The notes beneath the pieces were generated by a model that made no database searches, was not told where the DNA came from, and was given only the letters and a program-made list of their open reading frames with translations. The position numbers and the translations under genes were made by a program. DNA of 33,176 nucleotides, from the NCBI GenBank assembly GCA_024689465.1, contig JAILDL010000195.1, positions 1 through 33,176 of the forward strand, read 5' to 3'. Positions 7,738-16,402 of this stretch are shown here, piece by piece; the stretch's first letter is position 1, and each line of letters starts with the position of its first letter. Source of the DNA: Lachnospiraceae bacterium. GTDB taxonomy: Bacteria > Bacillota > Clostridia > Lachnospirales > Lachnospiraceae.

Positions 7738-10308
7738 ATGAGTAAAATCGTAGACAAAATTTTCGGTACCCACAGTGAGCGGGAACTGAAGCGCATTGAG
7801 GGGATCATTGACAAGATCGAGTCTTACAGAGAAAGCTACGGACAGCTCTCGGATGAGGAACTGAAGGCGAAGACACCGGAATTTAAGAAGCGTCTGGCAA
7901 ACGGGGAAACGCTGGATGATATCCTTCCGGAAGCCTATGCTACCGTTCGGGAAGCCGCAAAGCGTGTTCTGGGCATGGAGCCCTTCCGCGTACAGCTCAT
8001 CGGTGGTGTGATCCTGCATCAGGGACGTATCGCCGAGATGAAGACCGGTGAAGGTAAGACCCTGGTAGCGACGCTGCCTTCCTACTTAAATGCCCTGGAA
8101 GGGAAGGGTGTCCACGTTGTAACTGTCAACGATTACCTGGCAAAGCGTGATAAGGAGCTGATGGGTCAGGTACATGAATTCCTGGGTCTGACCGTTGGCT
8201 GTATCTTAAACAGCATGAACAACGACGAGCGCCGGGAAGCCTATAACTGTGATATTACCTATGTTACCAATAACGAGCTGGGATTTGACTACCTGCGTGA
8301 TAACATGGTGATCTATAAGGAACAGCTGGTACTGCGTGGTCTGCACTACGCCATCATCGATGAGGTGGACTCCATTTTGATCGATGAAGCCCGTACCCCG
8401 CTGATCATTTCCGGACAGAGCAACAAGTCCACCAAGCTTTATGAGCTTTGCGATATCCTGGCCCGCCAGATGACCAGAGGCGAGGATCAGGAAGAGTTTT
8501 CCAAGATGGATGCCATCATGGGCATCACCCAGGAGGAAACCGGCGATTTTATCGTCAATGAGAAGGATAAGATCGTAAACCTGACCGAGCAGGGTGTTGC
8601 CAAGGTGGAGAAGTTCTTCCAGATCGAAAACCTGGCAGATCCCGAGAACCTGGAGATCCAGCACAACATCAACCTGGCCCTGCGTGCCAATAACCTGATG
8701 TTCCGTGACAAGGATTACATCGTAAAGGATGATCAGGTCATGATCGTCGATGAGTTTACGGGACGTGTACTTCCCGGCAGACGTTACTCCGACGGTCTGC
8801 ATCAGGCCATCGAAGCAAAGGAGCATGTAAAGGTAAAGCGGGAGAGCAAGACACTGGCCACCATTACCTTCCAGAACTTCTTTAACAAGTTTGACAAGAA
8901 AGCCGGCATGACCGGTACGGCACAGACCGAAGAGCGGGAGTTCCGCGAGATCTACGGCATGGACGTAGTGGTGATCCCCACCAACCGTCCCGTTGTGCGT
9001 ATCGACCATCAGGATGCGGTTTATAAGACCAAGAACGAAAAGCTCCACGCCATCGTGGAGGCTGTAAAGGAAGCCCATGACAAGGGCCAGCCGGTACTGG
9101 TTGGTACCATTACCATCGATGCTTCCGAAGAACTCAGCAAGATGCTGCAAAGACGCGGCATTCCTCATAAGGTTTTAAATGCCAAGTTCCACGAACTGGA
9201 AGCGGAGATCGTAGCAGATGCCGGTATTCACGGCGCCGTTACCATCGCCACCAACATGGCCGGTCGTGGTACGGATATCAAGCTGGATGACGAAGCCAGA
9301 GCAGCCGGCGGTCTGAAGATCATCGGTACCGAGCGCCACGAGTCCAGACGTATCGATAATCAGCTCCGCGGACGTTCCGGCCGTCAGGGAGACGTGGGTG
9401 AATCCCGTTTCTACATTTCCCTGGAAGACGATCTGATGCGTCTGTTCGGTTCCGAGCGTATGATCGCCATGTTCAACATGCTGGGCGTTCCGGAAGGACA
9501 GGAGATCGAGCACAAGCAGCTGACCAAGGCCATCGAATCCGCCCAGAAGAAGATCGAGGCAAACAACTACGGCATCCGTAAGAACCTGCTGGATTATGAC
9601 CAGGTTATGAACGAGCAGCGTGAAAGCATCTATGCAGAGCGTCTGCGCGTCTTAAACGGCGAGAACATGCGGGATGCGGTATTTAAGTTTATCACCGACC
9701 TGACCGAGAGCTGTGTGGACATGGCCATCGGTGAGGATGACGGATATGAGGATTGGAACTACAAGGAGTTAAACGAGCTCCTGCTTCCCAATATTCCCCT
9801 GGAGCCTGTGACCAAGGAGCGTGTCAAGAAGCCGACCAAGAACGGCTTAAAGCAGCAGTTAAAGGAAGAAGCGGTAAAGCTCTATGAGAGCAAGGAAGCG
9901 GAATTCCCCAATCCCGAGATGGTCCGTGAATTGGAACGTGTGGTTCTCTTAAAAGTTGTGGACCGCAACTGGATGGATCACATTGACGATATGGAACAGC
10001 TTCGTCAGGGTATCGGCCTGCAGGCTTATGCCCAGAGAGATCCCCTGGTTGAGTACCGTTCCCTGGGCTATGACATGTTCGAGTCCATGACCCAGAGCAT
10101 CAAGGAAGAAACTGTCCGTCTGCTGATGCACATTCGTGTGGAGCAGAAGGTAGAGCGTGAGCAGGTTGCCAAGGTAACCGGCACCAATAAGACCGAGGAA
10201 GGCCCGAGAGAGCCCAAGAAACGTATTCAGGCAAAGGTATATCCCAACGATCCCTGCCCTTGCGGAAGCGGTAAGAAATACAAGAACTGCTGCGGCAGAA
10301 ATGCTTAG
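7738..10308 (+). CDS. secA: Preprotein translocase ATPase SecA
   Basis: SecA drives unfolded preproteins through the SecYEG channel using ATP and works at the cytoplasmic membrane. The 856-residue protein has every expected part: Walker [10 protein letters not shown] (from 101), Walker [20 protein letters not shown] (from 208), the preprotein cross-linking region (about 220-370), the second nucleotide-binding fold with [15 protein letters not shown] and [15 protein letters not shown], the helical wing and scaffold, and a C-terminal zinc site [13 protein letters not shown] (Cys840, 842, 851, 852) that binds SecB or ribosomes. GGAG lies about 6 nt before the ATG. prfB follows, the usual Firmicutes order. 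No terminator separates them, so they are probably co-transcribed. Confidence 0.98.
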   Translation: MSKIVDKIFGTHSERELKRIEGIIDKIESYRESYGQLSDEELKAKTPEFKKRLANGETLDDILPEAYATVREAAKRVLGMEPFRVQLIGGVILHQGRIAEMKTGEGKTLVATLPSYLNALEGKGVHVVTVNDYLAKRDKELMGQVHEFLGLTVGCILNSMNNDERREAYNCDITYVTNNELGFDYLRDNMVIYKEQLVLRGLHYAIIDEVDSILIDEARTPLIISGQSNKSTKLYELCDILARQMTRGEDQEEFSKMDAIMGITQEETGDFIVNEKDKIVNLTEQGVAKVEKFFQIENLADPENLEIQHNINLALRANNLMFRDKDYIVKDDQVMIVDEFTGRVLPGRRYSDGLHQAIEAKEHVKVKRESKTLATITFQNFFNKFDKKAGMTGTAQTEEREFREIYGMDVVVIPTNRPVVRIDHQDAVYKTKNEKLHAIVEAVKEAHDKGQPVLVGTITIDASEELSKMLQRRGIPHKVLNAKFHELEAEIVADAGIHGAVTIATNMAGRGTDIKLDDEARAAGGLKIIGTERHESRRIDNQLRGRSGRQGDVGESRFYISLEDDLMRLFGSERMIAMFNMLGVPEGQEIEHKQLTKAIESAQKKIEANNYGIRKNLLDYDQVMNEQRESIYAERLRVLNGENMRDAVFKFITDLTESCVDMAIGEDDGYEDWNYKELNELLLPNIPLEPVTKERVKKPTKNGLKQQLKEEAVKLYESKEAEFPNPEMVRELERVVLLKVVDRNWMDHIDDMEQLRQGIGLQAYAQRDPLVEYRSLGYDMFESMTQSIKEETVRLLMHIRVEQKVEREQVAKVTGTNKTEEGPREPKKRIQAKVYPNDPCPCGSGKKYKNCCGRNA

Positions 10309-10350
10309 TGCGATCAAAATGCCATTGCGGCAGAAATGCTTCGTGCGATC
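10291..10350 (+). repeat. Tandem duplication of the secA 3' end
   Basis: 25 bases at 10291-10315, covering the last secA codons and stop, recur at 10326-10350 with one change (24 of 25 identical), a 35-bp period. In the second copy the base matching the A of the TAG stop is C. It lies in the secA-prfB gap and looks like a small slippage duplication. Nothing else was recognised in this gap (10309-10438). Confidence 0.8.
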
Positions 10351-10438
10351 CGGAACTGTGTGATCGCCTCCCGGCCCGGGCAGCAGGGCCTTAGAAACAG
10401 AGCTGTAAATCTATGAGAAGAAAGCGTGGTGAACGTAA

Positions 10439-11561
10439 GTGGTTGAATTAGATCAGATGAAACAGGAATTACTCGCCTATGAAACTCCTCTTGCGGAAGT
10501 GAGGGATTCACTTTAACTTACCTGAAAAGGAAAGGCGAATCGAAGAATTGGATATGGAAATGCAGGCGCCCGGATTCTGGGATAAGCCGGAAGTATCCAA
10601 TGTAAAAGTAAAAGAAGCAAAGAACCTGAAGGACACGGTGGCACAGATCAACGGATTGTCTCAGCAGTACGGTGATATCCTGGATCTCATCGAGATGGGC
10701 TATGAGGATAACGATCCAGCCATCATCCCGGACATCCGGGCAGAGTTGGACAGCTTTGAGGAAACCCTGGAAGCTATCCGCATCAGCACCCTGTTATCCG
10801 GAGAGTTCGATGCCAACAATGCGATCCTGAAGTTAAATGCCGGTGCGGGCGGTACGGAGAGCTGCGACTGGTGCAGCATGCTGTATCGTATGTATACCCG
10901 CTGGGCAGAGCGGAAGGGCTTTGAGGTGCAGGAACTGGATTTCCTGGACGGAGACGAAGCCGGTATCAAGTCCGTGACCTTCCAGATCAACGGCTTAAAT
11001 GCCTACGGCTATTTAAAGAGCGAAAAGGGCGTGCACCGTCTGGTGCGCATCTCTCCCTTTAATGCCCAGGGCAAGCGTCAGACCTCCTTTGTATCCCTGG
11101 ATGTTATGCCGGAGATCGAGCAGGATCTGGATATCGAGATCAAGGATGAAGACATCCGGATCGATACCTACCGAAGCAGCGGTGCCGGTGGTCAGCATAT
11201 CAACAAGACCTCTTCGGCGATCCGTATCACCCACTTCCCTACGGGAATCGTGGTAACCTGCCAGAACGAGCGTAGCCAGTTCCAGAATAAGGACAAGGCG
11301 ATGCAGATGTTAAAGTCCAAGCTGTATATGTTAAAGCTGGAGGAGCAGGAAGAGAAACTCTCCGATATCCGCGGAGAAGTCTCGGATATCGCCTGGGGCA
11401 ATCAGATCCGTTCCTACGTTATGCAGCCCTATAAGCTGGTAAAGGATCTGCGTACCGACGTGGAGACCAGCAACGTGGATGCCGTCATGGACGGCAGCAT
11501 TGATCTGTTCATCAACGGATATCTGAAGATGCTGTCCACAAAGGGAGCAGCCAATAAGTAA
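10439..11561 (+). CDS. prfB: Peptide chain release factor 2 (programmed +1 frameshift)
   Basis: RF2 ends translation at UGA and UAA. The gene is in two frames: 10439-10513 (GTG start, 25 codons beginning VELDQMKQELLAYE and ending EVRDSL), then 10515-11561 after skipping T10514, giving 373 residues. The second frame continues NLPEKERRIEELD and contains the stop-codon recognition motif SPF at 205-207 and the catalytic GGQ at 250-252, exactly the E. coli RF2 numbering, which supports the joined frame. The slip site is CTT TAA C (10511-10517). Known prfB sites are CTT TGA C, so the in-frame stop here is UAA. The Shine-Dalgarno-like GAGG (10501-10504) lies 6 nt before CTT, further than in E. coli. 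TAA at 10436-10438 precedes the GTG, and no strong ribosome binding site is visible. Confidence 0.93.
10501..10517 (+). promoter_or_regulatory. prfB: prfB recoding site with UAA stop
   Basis: GAGGG, then ATTCA, then CTT TAA C. The peptidyl-tRNA on CUU is expected to slip one base to UUU, so that AAC (Asn) is read instead of stopping at TAA 10514-10516. With the usual UGA the shifted codon would be GAC or GAT (Asp). The frame evidence for a shift is strong; the UAA is the oddity. Confidence 0.85.
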
Positions 11562-11588
11562 GAGGATTGACATCCGAAAGGAATAAAC

Positions 11589-11623
11589 AAAAGGATGACC
11601 ACATGAAGTGGCCATCCTTTTTT
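11589..11623 (+). terminator. Intrinsic terminator after prfB
   Basis: AAAAGGATG-A-CCAC (11589-11602) pairs with GTGG-C-CATCCTTTT (11608-11621) with one A/C mismatch and a 5-nt loop, followed by T residues to 11623. It ends the secA-prfB transcript. Confidence 0.9.
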
Positions 11624-11651
11624 GTGGTTGCAAATTATTACAGAACATCAG

Positions 11652-11680
11652 TTATCAAAGCATTTTAAATCTGCTATAGT
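11652..11680 (+). promoter_or_regulatory. Possible promoter of the propeller/GH78 pair
   Basis: TTATCA (11652-11657), 17 bp, TATAGT (11675-11680), about 46 bp before the GTG start and directly after the prfB terminator. The -35 matches 4 of 6 and the -10 matches 5 of 6 consensus bases. Confidence 0.5.
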
Positions 11681-11725
11681 TACATTTAGAAACATTAGTT
11701 ATTTTAAAAATCCGAGGTCAAAATC

Positions 11726-12781
11726 GTGAAATCAAAACCTACTCAGTCAACTGCAAAAATGCTCCTGACGTCTGTGTCAGTTGCTCTTATTTTCGGGCTT
11801 TTCATCTACTTTCGAAATCGTGCCGTCACCTCTGTCACACCACCGGAAAAAGAACCCATCCGTTATGCAAGTCCGGTACAGGAGGAACTTGCAAAAGAGG
11901 AAACATCTTCGACTGTGAAGGTCAATTCCTACTCTGAACTGAGTGTTCCCACCCAGTTAAACCGGGTAGGGGACATTTATTTCATCGTGGACTGCTATCA
12001 CAACCAGATCTTGTATCATACAAACCTTACCGATCCACTGAATACCTGGTCGGTTATGACCGATGCGATCGACAGAGGCCACACCATCTGTTCCGACGGA
12101 GAGGTGTTTTTGGCCGACGATACGGAGAATGCAAGAATTCTTGTATTTGAGGAAACCAGCGGAGAAGAGGGAGTTTCCTTTACCCTTACCCAGGAGCTGA
12201 CGAACATCGGTGTCCGACCCCACTATGTGGTTTACAATGAAGCCGATGAAACCTTCTATGCCTGGAGCAGTATGACCGGGGAGATGTATCTGATCAAACG
12301 GGAGAAGGATTCCCGCAAGGTGTATCTCTCGGATATCAAGCAGGTGGAAGCCTTAAACGGTGTCTATGTGCGCTCTTTCTATATAGAAGGCGATACCATC
12401 TATCTGATCTCGGGCGATGCCGCCATCACAGTGGTGGATAAGGATACTTTCGAAGTAAAGGAAGTGATCCCGGTTCCGGAATCCATTTCCGGCATGGCCA
12501 ATCTGATCCACATCGGAAATTACTATTACATTACGATCTCCACGGATCTGGCGGGTAACCAGGATGCGGCCACCTTTATCCGTACGCAAGATCTACATCG
12601 GCTGATGGACGGAGATTATGAAGACATCTATGCATATTTTCTGGGCGGAGGAACGCCCTACAATATTACAAAGGTGGATAACACCTACTACCTGACGGAC
12701 CACCGGTACCCGGGATACGGCCTTTGGAGCTTTCAGGTGGATGAACACGACAATATCGTAAACGTGACGCCAATCTATTGA
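11726..12781 (+). CDS. Membrane-anchored beta-propeller-like protein
   Basis: A 351-residue protein with a GTG start (GAGGTC 7 nt upstream). A single N-terminal helix (about 12-29) follows a short basic segment, with no lipobox, so the rest is probably outside the membrane and tethered. After a Pro/Glu/Ser-rich linker (about 38-70), repeated short blocks follow the pattern of a strand, a Gly/Asp turn and an aromatic strand: GDIYFIVDCYHNQILYH, DGEVFLADDTENARILVF, DETFYAWSSMTGEMYLI, GDTIYLISGDAAITVVD, GNYYYITISTD and DNTYYLTDHRYPGYGLW. This is typical of beta-propellers. I do not recognise a named family. It is followed after 35 nt by a GH78 rhamnosidase with no promoter between, so a sugar-binding or cell-surface role is a guess from context. 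Confidence 0.7.
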   Translation: MKSKPTQSTAKMLLTSVSVALIFGLFIYFRNRAVTSVTPPEKEPIRYASPVQEELAKEETSSTVKVNSYSELSVPTQLNRVGDIYFIVDCYHNQILYHTNLTDPLNTWSVMTDAIDRGHTICSDGEVFLADDTENARILVFEETSGEEGVSFTLTQELTNIGVRPHYVVYNEADETFYAWSSMTGEMYLIKREKDSRKVYLSDIKQVEALNGVYVRSFYIEGDTIYLISGDAAITVVDKDTFEVKEVIPVPESISGMANLIHIGNYYYITISTDLAGNQDAATFIRTQDLHRLMDGDYEDIYAYFLGGGTPYNITKVDNTYYLTDHRYPGYGLWSFQVDEHDNIVNVTPIY

Positions 12782-12816
12782 TGCTCCCCAGCAGGGCAGA
12801 AAAAATGGAGGATCCC

Positions 12817-15549
12817 ATGCAGATCACAGATCTAAAGTGTAACTATCAGAGAAATCCCATAGGCATCTCATTGGAACATCCCGTTTTTACCTGGAATGTG
12901 ACGGATGGAAAGGGGGAAAGGATCACCTGCACGGAATTTGAGCTGGCAGAGGATCCGGCATTTGGAAGGATCGTGCATACAGAAAAGGGAAAAGCCCTGC
13001 AAAGCCCCTATACGCCTCAGGTAGAGCTGCAGCCCGGAAAAACCTACTATTGGAAAATAAAGGCTGCGGATGACTGTGGGGATGCCGGAGAAAGCCCGGT
13101 GGCAACCCTGGAGGGCGGCCATTCGGAAAGCTCCTTCCGGGGACAGTGGATCACCTCGCCCTTTGATCAGGAGGTGCATCCTGTATTTCGGAAGCACTTC
13201 ACCCTGAATGCATCGAACCTGCAGGAGGATACGGTTTCCAGACTGTACATCTGCGGGTTGGGACTCTATGAAGCCTATCTGAACGGCAGAAGGATCGGGG
13301 ATCAGTATCTGACCCCTTATTTTACAGACTATCGCTACTGGATCCAGTATCAGACTTATGATGTGAGGAGCCTGTTAAAGGAAGGGGAAAATACTCTGGA
13401 AGTCCTTTTGGGAAACGGCTGGTATAAGGGCCGCTTTGGCTATATGGACGGCGGACAGCTGCGGGAATACTACGGGCAGGAATTTCTCCTCCTTGCGGAC
13501 CTGCATATCCGGACTGGCGCGGCAGATATATGGATCGTGACCGACGAAAGCTGGGAATGCGCCCCTTCTCCCGTACTCCTGTCGGGGATCTATGACGGAG
13601 AAGTATGGTGTGATCCGTTATCCGAAGAAATCGGTTGTGAAACGCAAACCGGTGAAAACAGTTGTGAAGCAGCTTCCGGAGCAGGAGGGGATAGGGGCAG
13701 AGATCTGCAGACAGCGGTCAGAGCTACCGGCCTTCCGAAGGGGACATTATCTCCCATGGTCGGCCTGCCTGTAAAAGGCCATGAGACATTAAAACCGGTA
13801 GAGATCCTCCGGACACCTGCAGGGGAACTGGTGCTGGACTTTGGGCAGGAAATTACCGGCTGGGCAAGCTTTACGGATCATATGCCCGCAGGACACAAGG
13901 TGCATCTGTACTATGGAGAAGTGCTGCAGCAGGGCAATTTCTATCGGGATAATCTGCGCTCTGCGGATGCGGAATTTTCCTATATCAGTGCAGGCAAAGA
14001 AAAGGAGGTAAGACCCCGCTTCACCTTCTATGGCTTTCGGTATGTGAAAGTACTGGGATTATCGGAGGAAGAAATACAGGCAGCGGATTTCGAGGCAGTA
14101 GCCCTCTATTCCGACCTGGAAGAGACCGGACAGATCACCACCAGTCACGAGAAGCTGGCAAGACTGATCGAAAACACCAAATGGAGTCAGAAGGACAATT
14201 TCCTGGATATTCCCACGGACTGTCCCCAGAGAGACGAGCGCTGTGGCTGGACAGGAGATGCCCAGATCTTTTCCGGAGCAGCTTCCTATCACATGGAGAC
14301 CCCTTCCTTTTTCCGGAAATATCTCGCGGATATGTGCTATGAGCAGAAAGACCTGGGAGGGGCCGTACCCTTTGTGGTGCCGGATATTCTCTCCATCGGA
14401 CGGGAGAAGAAAGGCGAACCGCCCTTTGATATGAGCAAGGATCAGTGGGGCGAAGCAGGATCCTGCGCCTGGGGCGATGCAGCGGTGTTTATTCCCTGGA
14501 ATCTGTATCTGCATTACGGGAACAAATCCTGGCTTTCGGAAGAATATGCCAATATGAAAGCCTGGTGCGATTTCATGATCCATATGGAGGAAACACACTG
14601 CGGCAGCAGAAGACTGTGGGATTGCGGTTTCCACTTCGGAGACTGGCTGGCCCTGGATGTGGAAGGGGATACCACCGGAATGGAAAACCTCAGGGGCGGA
14701 ACGGATGTATACTTCGTTTCCTCCTGCTACTATATGCAGTCCTTAAAGCTGACCGCAGGGGCAGCAGCACTCCTGGGAAAACAGGAGGATGCCGATTTTT
14801 ACAGTAAGCGCAGCACAGAAGTGCGGGAGGCGATCCGGGCAAAATACCGGACGACAAACGGATGCCTTTCCATCGATACCCAGACCGCCTATGCCCTTGC
14901 CATCTGGTTTGACCTGTTTGATCCGGAGGAAATGGAAGTGGCAGGATGGGAGCTGATGCGCCTTCTTGGGAAATGGAACCATCATCTGTCCACGGGATTT
15001 GTGGGAACCGCCTATCTGTGCCAGGCCCTGACCAAAACAGGGCATACTGAGGAAGCCTTTACCCTGCTTTTAAACGAGGATTACCCCAGCTGGCTCTATG
15101 AGGTCAATATGGGGGCTACTACCATCTGGGAGCGGTGGAATTCCATGCTGCCGGACGGAACCGTCAGCGGGACGGGTATGAACAGCTTTAATCATTATGC
15201 CTACGGCGCCATTGTGGAGTGGATCTATACAACGGTCTGCGGCATCTGTGTGGATGAAGAACACATTACGGGAAGATGCCTTCGGATCGCACCCCATACC
15301 GATGAGCGGATCGGGGACATGCGGGCTTGTGTGGATCTGACGGCGGGCCGGTATGAATCCGGATGGAAACGCAAGGGAAAACAGGTTACGTTTACCTTCA
15401 CCGTTCCCTACAACGGACAGGCAACCTTTGTGCCGGATGCTCCGCTGGCAGACCTTTCCCTGAACGGACAGGCAATCTCCGAAGAAGAGTTAAGAAGCCG
15501 GATCTTTACAAAAGGAACCTATGAAATCTGCGGGAAATACCGAAAATAA
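12817..15549 (+). CDS. GH78 alpha-L-rhamnosidase
   Basis: The enzyme removes terminal alpha-L-rhamnose from rhamnogalacturonan, flavonoid glycosides or similar. I chose ATG 12817 (MQITDLKCNYQRNPIGI, 910 residues) because GGAGG lies 5 nt before it; in-frame TTG 12778 and ATG 12781 would add 12-13 residues of poor quality. There is no signal peptide, so it acts on imported oligosaccharides. Order of domains: an N-terminal beta domain with EHPVFTWNV, a jelly-roll region with GLYEAYLNGRRIGD and GNGWYKGRFGY, the (alpha/alpha)6 catalytic barrel with DIPTDCPQRDERCGWTGDAQ (about 463-482), WGDAAVFIPWNLY and GATTIWERWNSM (about 766-777), and a C-terminal beta sheet. The acidic residues in DERxGWTGD and IWERW are those conserved in GH78. 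Confidence 0.93.
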   Translation: MQITDLKCNYQRNPIGISLEHPVFTWNVTDGKGERITCTEFELAEDPAFGRIVHTEKGKALQSPYTPQVELQPGKTYYWKIKAADDCGDAGESPVATLEGGHSESSFRGQWITSPFDQEVHPVFRKHFTLNASNLQEDTVSRLYICGLGLYEAYLNGRRIGDQYLTPYFTDYRYWIQYQTYDVRSLLKEGENTLEVLLGNGWYKGRFGYMDGGQLREYYGQEFLLLADLHIRTGAADIWIVTDESWECAPSPVLLSGIYDGEVWCDPLSEEIGCETQTGENSCEAASGAGGDRGRDLQTAVRATGLPKGTLSPMVGLPVKGHETLKPVEILRTPAGELVLDFGQEITGWASFTDHMPAGHKVHLYYGEVLQQGNFYRDNLRSADAEFSYISAGKEKEVRPRFTFYGFRYVKVLGLSEEEIQAADFEAVALYSDLEETGQITTSHEKLARLIENTKWSQKDNFLDIPTDCPQRDERCGWTGDAQIFSGAASYHMETPSFFRKYLADMCYEQKDLGGAVPFVVPDILSIGREKKGEPPFDMSKDQWGEAGSCAWGDAAVFIPWNLYLHYGNKSWLSEEYANMKAWCDFMIHMEETHCGSRRLWDCGFHFGDWLALDVEGDTTGMENLRGGTDVYFVSSCYYMQSLKLTAGAAALLGKQEDADFYSKRSTEVREAIRAKYRTTNGCLSIDTQTAYALAIWFDLFDPEEMEVAGWELMRLLGKWNHHLSTGFVGTAYLCQALTKTGHTEEAFTLLLNEDYPSWLYEVNMGATTIWERWNSMLPDGTVSGTGMNSFNHYAYGAIVEWIYTTVCGICVDEEHITGRCLRIAPHTDERIGDMRACVDLTAGRYESGWKRKGKQVTFTFTVPYNGQATFVPDAPLADLSLNGQAISEEELRSRIFTKGTYEICGKYRK

Positions 15550-15575
15550 AGGAAAAATGTCAGTTTATAATTCGT

Positions 15576-15600
15576 TAATGATTTGTTTAGAGAATCATTA
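15576..15600. repeat. Inverted repeat with 9-bp spacer touching CIRCE
   Basis: TAATGATT (15576-15583) and AATCATTA (15593-15600) are perfect inverted copies separated by 9 bp. The right arm shares its last three bases (15598-15600) with the CIRCE left arm. The spacing equals that of CIRCE, but the arm sequence differs. It could be a second operator or a hairpin at the end of the GH78 transcript; no long T run follows. Confidence 0.5.
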
Positions 15601-15624
15601 GCACTCAACTATTGACAGTGCTAA
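15598..15624. promoter_or_regulatory. CIRCE operator (HrcA binding site)
   Basis: TTAGCACTC (15598-15606), 9 bp, CAGTGCTAA (15616-15624). The consensus is TTAGCACTC-N9-GAGTGCTAA, so there is one mismatch, C for G at the first base of the right arm. HrcA represses through this site in unstressed cells. It overlaps the -35 of the hsp20 promoter. Confidence 0.93.
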
Positions 15625-15640
15625 CAAAAGGGACTATAAC
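15612..15640 (+). promoter_or_regulatory. hsp20 promoter embedded in CIRCE
   Basis: A perfect TTGACA (15612-15617) lies across the spacer and right arm of CIRCE; after 17 bp comes TATAAC (15635-15640). Predicted start near 15647. Bound HrcA would cover the -35, which is direct repression. Confidence 0.88.
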
Positions 15641-15647
15641 AAAAGCA

Positions 15648-15678
15648 TCAAGAGGAAATAAAAGAAACAACCTCTTGA
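15648..15678 (+). promoter_or_regulatory. Stem-loop at the 5' end of hsp20 mRNA
   Basis: TCAAGAGG (15648-15655) and CCTCTTGA (15671-15678) form a perfect 8-bp stem with a 15-nt A-rich loop. It would begin at or next to the predicted first transcribed base. It does not include the ribosome binding site at 15723-15730. A role in mRNA stability is possible. Confidence 0.5.
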
Positions 15679-15738
15679 GCAACCAAACACACAACGACAT
15701 CGTAAACAGATGTCCGCTTGATAAAGGAGGTAGTTACC

Positions 15739-16191
15739 ATGTTAGTACCCAGCATTTTTACAACCGATCTTGAAGATTTATTTGATGATGTTCTGACCAA
15801 TCCCTGGGGTGTTACCACCAGAAGAGGGCCGCAGCCCAAGTCCATGAAGCCGGTTCCCATGACAACGGATGTAAAGGAGTTCGATGATCACTTTGAACTG
15901 GATCTGGAGCTTCCCGGATTTAAGAAAGAAGAACTGCAGGCAGAATTAAAGGAAGGCTATCTGACCGTATCCGCGCAGCATACGGAGGACAGTGAAGAAA
16001 AAGATAAGGCAGGCAAACTGATCCGTAAGGAACGCTACTCCGGTATGTATCAGAGAAGCTTCTATGTAGGTGAGAACATTGAACAAAGCGATATTCAGGC
16101 AGCCTTTAACGATGGCGTCCTGAAGCTGTGCATCCCTAAGAAAGAGGAGCAGCCGAAGGTAGAAGAGAAGAAACTGATCTCCATCCAGTAA
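15739..16191 (+). CDS. hsp20: Small heat-shock protein, Hsp20/alpha-crystallin family
   Basis: An ATP-independent cytoplasmic chaperone that holds unfolding proteins. I chose ATG 15739 (150 residues) because AAAGGAGG lies 8 nt upstream; an in-frame TTG at 15718 is not supported. The alpha-crystallin domain runs from about residue 39 (PVPMTTDVKEFDDHFELDLELPGF) to about 135, with YLTVSAQH, RSFYVGENIEQSDIQAAFNDGVLKLCIPK (the conserved A-x-x-x-x-G-V-L motif) and the C-terminal ISI anchor in KLISIQ used for oligomer assembly. The N-terminal arm is typical: LFDDVLTNPWG. CIRCE and a strong promoter lie upstream, so it should be derepressed by heat through HrcA. A terminator follows. Confidence 0.96.
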   Translation: MLVPSIFTTDLEDLFDDVLTNPWGVTTRRGPQPKSMKPVPMTTDVKEFDDHFELDLELPGFKKEELQAELKEGYLTVSAQHTEDSEEKDKAGKLIRKERYSGMYQRSFYVGENIEQSDIQAAFNDGVLKLCIPKKEEQPKVEEKKLISIQ

Positions 16192-16267
16192 TCCTTTCGG
16201 CATGCCATCAGTTCTCCTGCAGGGAGGAACGATATGCCTTTCCGGAAAATTGCATAAAATGAGCATG

Positions 16268-16303
16268 AAAAAAGCTGCGGGGCATTTGCCCTGCAGCTTT
16301 TTT
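16268..16303. terminator. Bidirectional terminator between hsp20 and tRNA-Arg
   Basis: AAAAAAGCTGCGGGGC, loop ATTT, GCCCTGCAGCTTTTTT: a long stem with one G/T pair and T runs on both strands. It serves hsp20 (+) and the tRNA-Arg transcript (-). Confidence 0.9.
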
Positions 16304-16305
16304 AG

Positions 16306-16379
16306 CGTGCGTGATAGGATTCGAACCCACGACCTTTTGGTCCGTAGCCAAACGCTCTATCCAGCTGAGCTACACGCAC
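16306..16379 (-). tRNA. tRNA-Arg, anticodon ACG
   Basis: Read on the minus strand the 74 nt fold into a complete cloverleaf. The acceptor stem GTGCGTG/CACGCAC has 7 of 7 pairs; the D stem is GCTC/GAGC; the anticodon stem is TTTGG/CCAAA around loop CTACGGA, giving anticodon ACG (read as ICG after deamination, for CGU, CGC and CGA). The variable loop is short, and the T arm GTGGG/CCTAT carries TTCGAAT. The discriminator base is G, and the CCA end is not encoded. Confidence 0.97.
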
Positions 16380-16402
16380 ACATACAAAAATCGTACTTAA
16401 CT

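Noticed and set aside
8206-9168. Long open frame antisense to secA
   Set aside because: It is a shadow of secA codon bias, with no ribosome binding site or recognisable domain. The same holds for the other long antisense frames over mcp, GH94, GH43 and the binding-protein gene.
10548-11561. prfB read as a 337-residue protein starting at ATG 10548
   Set aside because: It would lack the conserved N-terminal helix. The upstream frame from GTG 10439 joined by a +1 shift gives the family N-terminus and E. coli numbering for SPF and GGQ.
12778-12816. Earlier TTG/ATG start for the GH78 gene
   Set aside because: The extra 12-13 residues have no ribosome binding site of quality, while ATG 12817 has GGAGG 5 nt before it.
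15718-15738. TTG start of hsp20
   Set aside because: The AAAGGAGG site lies after this codon and points to ATG 15739.
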